Source: Rhodococcus yunnanensis NBRC 103083 (GTDB lineage: Bacteria > Actinomycetota > Actinomycetes > Mycobacteriales > Mycobacteriaceae). Taken from it: a DNA stretch of 64,000 nucleotides. The DNA lies in the NCBI RefSeq assembly GCF_001895005.1, contig NZ_BCXH01000024.1, positions 1-64,000 on the forward strand, read 5' to 3'. Below the pieces are notes generated by a model that worked only from the letters and a program-made list of their open reading frames with translations, was not told the DNA's origin and searched no databases. The position numbers and the translations under genes are program-made. This document shows, piece by piece, positions 43,743 to 50,710 of this stretch; the stretch's first letter is position 1; each line of letters opens with the position of its first letter.

Positions 43743-44197
43743 ACGCGGCGGCCGGGGCATCCCATGATCGCCGGCACACCCGTCAATCGCTGTAGCGCCA
43801 GCATCGCGCCCCACGGTCCGATCACCCACACGGGCCACGGGTAGAGGAAGGCGCCGGTGGCGATCGGGGTGATCGCCCAGATGGTCAGGCACACCACGCC
43901 GACGCTCGCCCAGGTCAGGAGTTCGCGATAACGCGGCGCCCGCGCGTATTCGGGCACCTCGGTAAGTCGCGCGTCTGGTAAGTCGGTTGGTAGGTCGGTT
44001 GGTAGGTCGTCGAAGACGCTCGTGAGATCGGCCCGTGTCACCGCTGCGTAGGCGCGGGCCGCACGGGTGTCGAACTCGTCGATCCCGAGCCGCCCGGATG
44101 CGACGTGCCCGGTCAGTATTTCGACTGCTGTGTCGCGTTCTGCGTCGGAGATACGGGAGTTCGAGGCGGGCGAGCCGGTCGACGGTTGGTAGGACAT
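43730..44197 (-). CDS. DUF1707 membrane protein
   Basis: A 155-residue protein. The DUF1707 motif (R-I-S-D-A-E-R-D-T-A-V-E-I-L-T-G-H-V-A-S-G-R-L) is at residues 15-40, followed by E-F-D-T-R-A-A-R-A-Y-A-A-V-T-R-A-D-L. A D-L-P-T-D-L-P-T-D-L-P repeat links it to two membrane helices. The family often regulates or tethers to the membrane; function is not established. It is divergent from a PadR regulator with shared motifs. Confidence 0.88.
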   Translation of the reverse strand: MSYQPSTGSPASNSRISDAERDTAVEILTGHVASGRLGIDEFDTRAARAYAAVTRADLTSVFDDLPTDLPTDLPDARLTEVPEYARAPRYRELLTWASVGVVCLTIWAITPIATGAFLYPWPVWVIGPWGAMLALQRLTGVPAIMGCPGRRVYGV

Positions 44198-44227
44198 CCG
44201 ACACTCCAATGCTCGGATACCGACAGT

Positions 44228-44281
44228 CCATTGTGGAATGTCTGGTTGTTGTCCAGCATCGACCTCCCACTGTGGAATGTC
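44228..44281. promoter_or_regulatory. Two direct repeats in the DUF1707-PadR promoter region
   Basis: CCATTGTGGAATGTC (44228-44242) and CCACTGTGGAATGTC (44267-44281) differ at one base and start 39 bp apart, about four DNA turns. The second ends 13 bases before the PadR ATG. They are likely operators for PadR autoregulation and control of the divergent gene. Confidence 0.6.
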
Positions 44282-44294
44282 AAGATGTGTGACG

Positions 44295-44843
44295 ATGGAA
44301 CCCGTGCCCGACGTCTCGCTCAACGCCACCGCCGCATCGCTGCTCGGCTTCCTGCACGACGGCCCGAGGACGGGGTGGGACCTGCACGCCATCGCGGAGA
44401 CGTGCATCGGAGGATTCTGGACCGTCACGCGTAGTCAGGTGTATCGCGAGCTGACCGCTCTTGCCTCGCGTGGATTCGTGGAGGAAGGCAGCGTCGGGGC
44501 ACGGGCGCAGAAGCCGTTCACCATCACTGCCGATGGCAAGGCAGCGTTTGCGCTCTGGATCGATCGCGACCCGGGTGAGGCCACCATTCGGCACCCACTC
44601 CTGCTGACCATCGCGTTCGGCGCGCACCTGGCGCCTGCGCGTCGTGCGGAGATCCTCCGCGAGCATCGCCTGCGGCACGAGGAAGTCCTCGCCGAATATC
44701 GAAGGCAGTGGGAGCAGTCGGAGGGCCATCGCTCGGTATTCGACTCGGCCACACTCGATTTCGGTATCCGCTACGAACAGGCGACCCTCGACTGGTTCGA
44801 TGCGCTGCCCGCGGAGGTGACCGGAGATCAGGCCAGCAGCTGA
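44295..44843 (+). CDS. PadR-family transcriptional regulator
   Basis: A 182-residue protein with the PadR winged helix (L-L-G-F-L-H-D-G-P-R-T-G-W-D-L-H-A-I, W-T-V-T-R-S-Q-V-Y-R-E-L, G-F-V-E-E-G-S-V) and a helical C-terminal dimer domain. ATG 44295 lies just after a repeated motif, so autoregulation is likely. It overlaps the convergent methyltransferase gene by 16 bases. Confidence 0.9.
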   Translation: MEPVPDVSLNATAASLLGFLHDGPRTGWDLHAIAETCIGGFWTVTRSQVYRELTALASRGFVEEGSVGARAQKPFTITADGKAAFALWIDRDPGEATIRHPLLLTIAFGAHLAPARRAEILREHRLRHEEVLAEYRRQWEQSEGHRSVFDSATLDFGIRYEQATLDWFDALPAEVTGDQASS

Positions 44844-45418
44844 GCGCGTCGGGCAACGGTGACAGCCCAATCGGCGTCGTCGCGCCACGGCCGCAGATCC
44901 CACGTCGCAAATCGATGTTCGACGCGTAAGCCCGCAGCGGCGAGGTCGTCGTCGAATTGTTCGACGGTGTACGGCCGGTCCGTTGCGAAGCCGGCGACGA
45001 ACACCCCGGTCGGGGTCAGATGGGCGGCTATTCGCTTCACCGCGCTCGGTTCGGTTCCCGGTGTCATGAAGACCATGACGTTTCCGGCGGCGACCACGGC
45101 GTCGAAGGTCCGACCGAGATCCAATGTCGTCAGATCGGCGAGATGCACAGTCAAATTTACGTGCTGACGGGCGGCGTCCACGAACACCGGGTCGAGGTCG
45201 ACAGCAGTCACCGTGTGACCGCGACGGTCCAGTTCTGCGCCGAGACGCGCTGTGCCGCAACCGGCGTCGAGCACCGTACTTCCCGGGGTCAGAAGTGCAT
45301 CGACCATCCGCGCTTCACCGTGCAGATCGACTCCCTGGGCTGCGAGCCGATCGAAGCGTCGAACGTAGTGCCGCGACTGATCCTCGGTGTTCTCGCTCTG
45401 CCAGCGTGTCGGGGCCAT
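44828..45418 (-). CDS. SAM-dependent methyltransferase
   Basis: A 196-residue class I methyltransferase. Motif I is V-L-D-A-G-C-G-T-A-R-L, the acidic end of strand 2 is A-V-D-L-D-P, and D-A-V-V-A-A-G-N-V-M is motif IV. ATG 45418 is chosen. Substrate unknown. Confidence 0.88.
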   Translation of the reverse strand: MAPTRWQSENTEDQSRHYVRRFDRLAAQGVDLHGEARMVDALLTPGSTVLDAGCGTARLGAELDRRGHTVTAVDLDPVFVDAARQHVNLTVHLADLTTLDLGRTFDAVVAAGNVMVFMTPGTEPSAVKRIAAHLTPTGVFVAGFATDRPYTVEQFDDDLAAAGLRVEHRFATWDLRPWRDDADWAVTVARRAQLLA

Positions 45419-45439
45419 GCCACACCCTAACTTCGCGGT

Positions 45440-45619
45440 GATCGAGGGTGACATTCGCTCGCTCATGGGGTGACCGAATGTCACCCTCGCGCACTCTGGG
45501 GTGAGCGAATGGCTGATTCACCCACTCTGAGTGACTGGATGTGACATTCGCTCACCGCGAGGTGACCGGATGTGACATTCGCTCACGCCGGGGTGACCGG
45601 ATGTGACATTCGCTCACCC
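45440..45619. repeat. Degenerate 30-31 bp tandem repeat array
   Basis: At least three regular units (45529-45558, 45559-45589, 45590-45619) share the core GGATGTGACATTCGCTCAC. More diverged and inverted copies occur at 45440-45528 (GGTGACATTCGCTCG, CCGAATGTCACC, GGTGAGCGAATGG). The core holds opposed GTGACATTC/GAATGTCAC words, so RNA from it could fold. The last unit supplies the stop codon of the sulfotransferase gene. Confidence 0.85.
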
Positions 45620-46759
45620 TGCCCCCAACCGCCGCTCGACTTCGTCGCCGTCGAGGCCGAACTCGGCGAGGGTGTACTTGTGCGCGGGCTTGCGGCTTCC
45701 GCTGCGGCTGTCGGCGTGCATGGATTGCATGCGGGCGCGGGCGTCGGGGGTCAGGTCGAGGCCGAAGTAGCGATAGACCTGCTCGACCGTACCGAGGGGG
45801 TCGGCGATGAAGTCGTGGTAGTCGACGTCGTAGAACTGGGCGGCGTCGGCGCGGGCCCGAGCGGCGGAGAACACGTCGAGTCCGCGCTCCCACAGGTCCA
45901 GTTGCGTGCGCCCGATGACGTCGCCGGTGAACTTCTCGCTCCACCCCGCGGCGGCGTGTTCGGCAAGGCTGCACATCGACGGCATGATCGTTCGTGCTTC
46001 GCGATGGGTCTGGATGATCAGGGCGTCCGGGTAGACCTGCAGCAGCTCGTCGAGAGCGAAGAGGTGACTCGGATTCTTCAGCACCCAGCGGCGGTCGGCG
46101 TCGTGCAATCCGATGAGCTGAAGGTTTTTCCGGTGCCGCCGGTAGGTCTCCAGCCAACTCTGGCCGGCTAGCCACGACGAGTACGTCGGCAGGTAGGCGA
46201 GGCATTCGTAGGCGATCGAGTGCACCGACTGCCGCAGTAGCTGCCAGCATTCCTCGACCTCGGCAGCGGACATGTAGTGCACGCCCATGAACTCGGGGTG
46301 CTCGATGTGGTGTTGCTCGAATCCCTTCTCGATCTGGGCGAACACGGGGTTCGACTCCCATGTGTCACGCGGCGGACGCGGTTGCGGCACCTCGGTCAGC
46401 CACATCTCCAGGCCCTGATGCGCTGGATCGACGGTCAGTAACCGGTGCAGTGCGGTGGTGCCGGTGCGGGGGAGTCCGGTGACGAAGATCGGACGTTCGA
46501 TCCGCAGGTCCGCATGGTGCGGATTCTGTTGCCACGCAAGTTCGCTCAGCGAACGGGCGACCAGCGCGCCGCGAAGAAAGTAGCGGTTCATCTTCGAGCC
46601 GAGCGCGGTCAGCTGCGCATCCCGATGGTAGGAGTCGAGTAGAACCCCGAGCGCCTCCAGGTAGTCGTCGGATCCGAAGTCCGACAGACCGGTGTACTTC
46701 GTCGCCGAGGCGTGCAGGTCCTCGACGGTACCGACGTCGGTACGTTCCGTGCTGGTCAC
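45614..46759 (-). CDS. PAPS-dependent sulfotransferase family protein
   Basis: A 381-residue protein. The PAPS 5'-phosphosulfate loop is F-V-T-G-L-P-R-T-G-T-T-A-L-H-R-L-L. Further features are V-L-K-N-P-S-H-L-F-A-L and I-I-Q-T-H-R-E-A-R-T, a region that binds the 3'-phosphate. It resembles the mycobacterial Rv3529c-like group, which I recall as lying in the cholesterol (KstR) regulon beside an SDR and a DUF1214 protein, the same order as here. It would move sulfate from PAPS to a hydroxyl group. The acceptor is not known. The gene is third in a leftward operon, 9 bases after the SDR. Confidence 0.85.
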   Translation of the reverse strand: MTSTERTDVGTVEDLHASATKYTGLSDFGSDDYLEALGVLLDSYHRDAQLTALGSKMNRYFLRGALVARSLSELAWQQNPHHADLRIERPIFVTGLPRTGTTALHRLLTVDPAHQGLEMWLTEVPQPRPPRDTWESNPVFAQIEKGFEQHHIEHPEFMGVHYMSAAEVEECWQLLRQSVHSIAYECLAYLPTYSSWLAGQSWLETYRRHRKNLQLIGLHDADRRWVLKNPSHLFALDELLQVYPDALIIQTHREARTIMPSMCSLAEHAAAGWSEKFTGDVIGRTQLDLWERGLDVFSAARARADAAQFYDVDYHDFIADPLGTVEQVYRYFGLDLTPDARARMQSMHADSRSGSRKPAHKYTLAEFGLDGDEVERRLGAG

Positions 46760-46768
46760 TGCAACCTC

Positions 46769-47551
46769 CTAGTGGTGGTACTCGCCGCAGTTGACGTCGA
46801 GGCATTGGCCGGTGATCGCTCGCGCTCGCGGCGACGCAAGGAACACGACGGCGTCGGCGATCTCGTCGGGTTCGGGGAGCCGGCGCAAGTCCATCGTCGA
46901 CGCGGTCTGCTCGTAGATCTGCTCGCTCGTCGTGCCGTATTTCTTCGCCATGTGCGCGAAGTATCCCTTCAGGGTCTCACCCCAGATATAGCCCGGCGCA
47001 ACGGTATTGACGCGAACTCCCTGTGGGCCGAGCTCGCTGGCCAGGGTCTGCGACATCGCCAGCAGCGACGCTTTGGCGATCTTGTACCCGCCGTACTTCG
47101 GCTGCGAGTGGCGAATGACGGCGGAGTTGATCATGACGATCGACCCCGCAGACTCGGCAAGAGCGGGTGTGAACAACTGCGACAGGCGCAGAGATCCGAA
47201 CAGCGACAACTCCAGGCCCTGCCGAATGCCGGCAGGGTCGGTGTGCGCGAGGTCCTTCATCGACGGAATCGCGAAGGCATTGTTGACGAGTGCGTCGACC
47301 CGTCCGAATGCGTCGATCGCACCCTCGACGAGTGCTTCGGACGAGGGGACGTCGGTGATGTCGGTGGGGATGGCGACGGCCTGACGTCCGATGTCCGCGA
47401 TCTCCTTGGCCACCTGGTCGAGGTAGGTTTCCGTGCGGGCCGCGAGTACGACGTTCGCTCCCTCCGAGGCGCACCGGAGCGCAATGGACCGCCCGAGCGA
47501 GGGTCCGACTCCTGATACGACGACGACTGCGCCGTCGAGCAGGTCGCTCAT
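46769..47551 (-). CDS. SDR-family oxidoreductase
   Basis: A 260-residue classical short-chain dehydrogenase. It has V-S-G-V-G-P-S-L-G-R-S-I-A, L-V-N-N-A-F, catalytic Ser in I-N-S-A-V, and Y-K-I-A-K. NAD(P) specificity is unclear; R after V-V-L-A-A suggests NADP(H) is possible. ATG 47551 overlaps the DUF1214 stop. It probably oxidises or reduces a hydroxyl/ketone on the same molecule that the sulfotransferase handles. Confidence 0.9.
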   Translation of the reverse strand: MSDLLDGAVVVVSGVGPSLGRSIALRCASEGANVVLAARTETYLDQVAKEIADIGRQAVAIPTDITDVPSSEALVEGAIDAFGRVDALVNNAFAIPSMKDLAHTDPAGIRQGLELSLFGSLRLSQLFTPALAESAGSIVMINSAVIRHSQPKYGGYKIAKASLLAMSQTLASELGPQGVRVNTVAPGYIWGETLKGYFAHMAKKYGTTSEQIYEQTASTMDLRRLPEPDEIADAVVFLASPRARAITGQCLDVNCGEYHH

Positions 47552-48714
47552 CCGAGCATCCGTGTTGCGACGGCGGTCCGACGTGCGGTGATCCTGCGGG
47601 CGAAGTCGTCGGCGGAGATCTTGTTGTGCTCGTGATACGGAAGGTATGCAGACACCTCGTCGAAGTCGACGACTTCCGCGGTCGGGCCGTCGTCGGCGGT
47701 CATCTCCCGAGACACCCGCTGCCAGCGGAACTGCGCGTACCCCCTCGCGTGCCCGAGGGTCTCGATCCAGTTGGCAACTCCGGGATTACGCTCGCTGATC
47801 ACGAGCCGAATGTTGCCGTCGGGGTCGGTCTGCGCCTGCTCCGACGTCAACGACGTCTGATGGTTGATGTAGTCGAGCGAGATGTACCACATGCTGCCGA
47901 GCTGAAATCCCTGATAGGGCGCATCGGATTTCGGGACGGTGATGATCATCGCCTGGTCGTCGGTGAGCTCGTAGTGACCGGCCGAGGAGTACTGCGTGCT
48001 CAATCCACCCGGGGTGAGCCGAGGTTCGGTCATGGTGTTGACCTCGAGGTTCAGATAGAACCATCGCGGAAACTGCAGAAAGGTGTTCAGGCGCCCCAGC
48101 AACATCTTTCCGGCGGTCGAATAGCGTTTCGCTACTGCGTCTTTCGACCTGGGTGCCGGTGCCTCGCCTTCTTCGCCGACACGGGCAATGGTGAGTGTGC
48201 CGCGCTCGGCCGACCAGTCGCTGTACACCTCACGCACCACGAGCATCGAGGATCCTTCCCCGAGGGTGAAGTGGTTCGGTAGATCGGATGCGCGGCCGAA
48301 ACGCAGCTCGAAGGCTCCGTCGGCGTCGAGGTGGATCTGCCGGTCGTCGAACGCGGTGAGGCTGTCCGGTACGTCGACGGGGGAGTAGTCACCCTTGAGG
48401 ATCTGAAAGCTCAGATCGGTTGTCGTACCTCGCCTTCCGGAGACCACGTACTCGCAGTCGTCGCGGATGTTGGCGTGGAAGTACAGCGTGTCGGGATTGT
48501 CGAGCCCCATCTTCGTGAACGGCCCGGTGGACGAAGCGAAGAACGGAAACTCCTTGTCGTATGCCCACGACATCTGAATCGAGGCGCGAATGCTGCCCGC
48601 GAGATACTCGTACCCCTCGACCAGATCCTGCTCGTCGCGGATGTGCGGGGCAGCCTCGATGATCTTCTCGGCAGCGGCTATTGCTTCGGCGAGTGAATCG
48701 GTGAGCACACCCAT
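47548..48714 (-). CDS. DUF1214 domain protein
   Basis: A 388-residue soluble protein. N-terminal helices (about 1-50) precede a beta-rich core with D-N-P-D-T-L-Y-F-H-A-N-I-R-D-D-C-E-Y and a C-terminal DUF1214 portion (Y-E-L-T-D-D-Q-A-M-I-I-T, Q-G-F-Q-L-G-S-M-W, W-I-E-T-L-G-H-A-R-G). No enzymatic motif is evident. It is first in the leftward operon and divergent from an IclR regulator. Its mycobacterial equivalent is, as I recall, the Rv3531c-type protein in the KstR regulon. Function unknown. Confidence 0.82.
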   Translation of the reverse strand: MGVLTDSLAEAIAAAEKIIEAAPHIRDEQDLVEGYEYLAGSIRASIQMSWAYDKEFPFFASSTGPFTKMGLDNPDTLYFHANIRDDCEYVVSGRRGTTTDLSFQILKGDYSPVDVPDSLTAFDDRQIHLDADGAFELRFGRASDLPNHFTLGEGSSMLVVREVYSDWSAERGTLTIARVGEEGEAPAPRSKDAVAKRYSTAGKMLLGRLNTFLQFPRWFYLNLEVNTMTEPRLTPGGLSTQYSSAGHYELTDDQAMIITVPKSDAPYQGFQLGSMWYISLDYINHQTSLTSEQAQTDPDGNIRLVISERNPGVANWIETLGHARGYAQFRWQRVSREMTADDGPTAEVVDFDEVSAYLPYHEHNKISADDFARRITARRTAVATRMLG

Positions 48715-48729
48715 CTCCTCGTGCCTCGT

Positions 48730-48745
48730 GGTACATATATGTACC
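48730..48745. promoter_or_regulatory. 16-bp palindrome, candidate IclR operator
   Basis: GGTACATATATGTACC is a perfect palindrome 16 bases before the DUF1214 ATG and 57 bases before the IclR start. A related element (GGTACATATTTCGACC, 49748-49763) lies upstream of cysD. The location suits an operator for the adjacent IclR protein. Confidence 0.65.
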
Positions 48746-48752
48746 GGTGTGG

Positions 48753-48791
48753 TAGAACGGGTTACAGAAGTCGAGAATAGAACGTGTTCCA
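48753..48791. promoter_or_regulatory. Two KstR-like operators in the divergent promoter
   Basis: TAGAACGGGTTACA (48753-48766) and TAGAACGTGTTCCA (48778-48791) both match TnnAACnnGTTnnA, the reported KstR consensus, and start 25 bp apart. The second overlaps the ribosome site region of the IclR gene. Regulation by KstR is inferred from the sequence match. Confidence 0.7.
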
Positions 48792-48801
48792 GGGAGGGTC
48801 A

Positions 48802-49695
48802 ATGGCCGGCAGGACATCACCACCCACGGACCGAGTCGTCGCGGTGCTCGACCACCTCGTCGCGCGGAGCGACCGCAGATTCGGTCTCTCCGAGCTCGCC
48901 AGGGCGTTGGGGATGAGCAAACCCACCTGTCTGGGAATTCTGACCTCGCTGGTCGACGGCGGTTACCTCGTCCGAGATCCCGCGTCCGTCACGTACGGGC
49001 TCGGCCCAGCGCTCATCGCAGCCGGCCGCGCGGCGCAAGCGGGCTTCGCCGTCGGCCCGATCGTCAGGAGGCATCTCGAGAATCTCAGCGCCCGGTACAG
49101 GGCGACGTGCACGGCGTCCGCGGTGGTCGGTGATCGCATCACCGTTCTCGAAGCGACAGGACCCGACGTCGGCCGGAGCGTCAAGGTCGGCCAGGCGTAT
49201 CCGTTCGCCCCTCCGGTCGGTCTGATGTACGTGCTGTGGGATTCGGACGCGAATCTGGAGAACTGGTTGCACCGCGAGCCTGCACTGCCCGTTCGGCTCG
49301 ATCGGGAGCATCTGCGGCGTGTGGTCGCCGAGTGCAGGCGCACGGGTTACCTCGTCGAGACGCTCACCGAGGTGGGGCTCAAACTGCACACGGTGATGGC
49401 GGGTGTCGGCGCCCACGACCTACCGGGTGAGGTTCGTGAACTGCTGGGGGAGATGGTTCAGGGTCTCGGCGAACGCGTGTATCTCGGCGCCGACGAGGCG
49501 GGGCCGGGTACCGAGCACGGCGTCAGTGTCATCGCCGCGCCGACGTTCGACGAGGCGGGCCGGCAGGCGATGGTGCTGACACTGAACGTGCGGCGGTCCA
49601 TCACCGGTGCGGACATCGTCGAACGTGGGCAGGCGCTGGCTGCGGTCGCCGGCGCGGTGACCGCTGAAGTGGGCGGTTTCGACCCCATCCGTTGA
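48802..49695 (+). CDS. IclR-family transcriptional regulator
   Basis: A 297-residue protein with an N-terminal winged helix (L-S-E-L-A-R-A-L-G-M-S-K-P-T-C-L-G-I-L-T-S-L) and a C-terminal ligand-binding domain. ATG 48802 follows AGGGAGGG. It lies between the sulfotransferase operon and the sulfate-activation operon, so it is well placed to control both. The ligand is unknown. Confidence 0.9.
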   Translation: MAGRTSPPTDRVVAVLDHLVARSDRRFGLSELARALGMSKPTCLGILTSLVDGGYLVRDPASVTYGLGPALIAAGRAAQAGFAVGPIVRRHLENLSARYRATCTASAVVGDRITVLEATGPDVGRSVKVGQAYPFAPPVGLMYVLWDSDANLENWLHREPALPVRLDREHLRRVVAECRRTGYLVETLTEVGLKLHTVMAGVGAHDLPGEVRELLGEMVQGLGERVYLGADEAGPGTEHGVSVIAAPTFDEAGRQAMVLTLNVRRSITGADIVERGQALAAVAGAVTAEVGGFDPIR

Positions 49696-49703
49696 CCGAA
49701 TAG

Positions 49704-49763
49704 TGAAACGCGTTCTACTCTTCATATTGCCAGTCTTGGACCGCATCGGTACATATTTCGACC
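49704..49763 (+). promoter_or_regulatory. KstR-like and GGTACATAT elements upstream of cysD
   Basis: TGAAACGCGTTCTA (49704-49717) matches TnnAACnnGTTnnA. GGTACATATTTCGACC (49748-49763) shares 14 of 18 positions with the palindrome region at 48729-48746 when one base is added on each side. Both lie 30-90 bases before the cysD start, the same combination as in the divergent promoter. Confidence 0.65.
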
Positions 49764-49792
49764 GGCGACTTCGGACACGAGGGGCAGGCAAC

Positions 49793-50710
49793 GTGGTGAC
49801 GGTGACCCAGTACGAACTCTCGCATCTCGACGCGCTGGAAGCCGAGTCGGTGCACATACTGCGCGAGGTCGCGGCGACGGCCGAACGTCCGGTGCTGCTG
49901 TTCTCCGGAGGCAAGGATTCGGTCGTCATGCTTGCCCTGGCGACCAAGGCGTTCTGGCCTGCGCGACTACCGTTCTCGGTGATGCACATCGACACCGGCC
50001 ACAACTTCCCGGAGGTAATCGCCTTTCGCGATCGCACCGTTGGTGAACTCGGCGTCTCGCTGGTCGTGGCACGCGTGCAGGACGACATCTACGCAGGCCG
50101 CGCCGTCGAGGACACCGGGCCGGGAGCGACCCGAAATCGATTGCAGACCATCACATTACTGCGTGCCATCGGTGAACATCGGTTCGATGCCGTGTTCGGG
50201 GGAGCCCGCCGCGACGAGGAGAAGTCGCGCGCGAAGGAGCGAGTATTCAGCTTTCGGGACGAGCACGGTCAGTGGGATCCCCGCAGGCAGCGGCCCGAGC
50301 TGTGGCAGCTGTACAACGGTCGTCATCGACGCGGCGAGCATTTCCGGGTCTTCCCGCTGTCGAACTGGACCGAGCTCGATATCTGGCAGTACATCGCGGC
50401 CGAGAACATCGCGCTGCCCAGCATCTATTACGCACACCGGCGCAGTGTCGTTTCGCGCGATGGAATGCTGCTCGCTACAGGGGAATTCGTCGAACCTCTG
50501 CCCGGGGACCGCCCGTTCGAAGCTCTGGTCCGATTCCGCACCGTCGGCGACGCCACCTGCACCGGATGCGTCGAATCCACGGCCGCCGATGCACCGGCAG
50601 TGGTCGCCGAGATCGCCGCGACCAGAACCACCGAACGCGGCGCGACGCGCGGCGACGACCGAATCTCCGACTCCGGCATGGAAGACCGCAAGAAGGAAGG
50701 CTACTTCTGA
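49793..50710 (+). CDS. cysD: Sulfate adenylyltransferase subunit 2
   Basis: A 305-residue ATP pyrophosphatase-family protein. Of the adjacent GTGs, 49793 has AGGGG eight bases upstream; starting at 49703 would swallow the operator-like site. Motifs: L-L-F-S-G-G-K-D-S-V-V-M (PP-loop), H-I-D-T-G-H-N-F-P-E, F-G-G-A-R-R-D-E-E-K-S-R-A-K-E-R, and C-T-G-C-V-E-S. With CysN it makes APS from sulfate and ATP. TGATG joins it to cysNC. Confidence 0.95.
   Translation: MVTVTQYELSHLDALEAESVHILREVAATAERPVLLFSGGKDSVVMLALATKAFWPARLPFSVMHIDTGHNFPEVIAFRDRTVGELGVSLVVARVQDDIYAGRAVEDTGPGATRNRLQTITLLRAIGEHRFDAVFGGARRDEEKSRAKERVFSFRDEHGQWDPRRQRPELWQLYNGRHRRGEHFRVFPLSNWTELDIWQYIAAENIALPSIYYAHRRSVVSRDGMLLATGEFVEPLPGDRPFEALVRFRTVGDATCTGCVESTAADAPAVVAEIAATRTTERGATRGDDRISDSGMEDRKKEGYF

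Noticed and set aside
45440..45619. CRISPR-like array
   Set aside because: Units are contiguous, degenerate and partly inverted, with no unique spacers and no cas genes.
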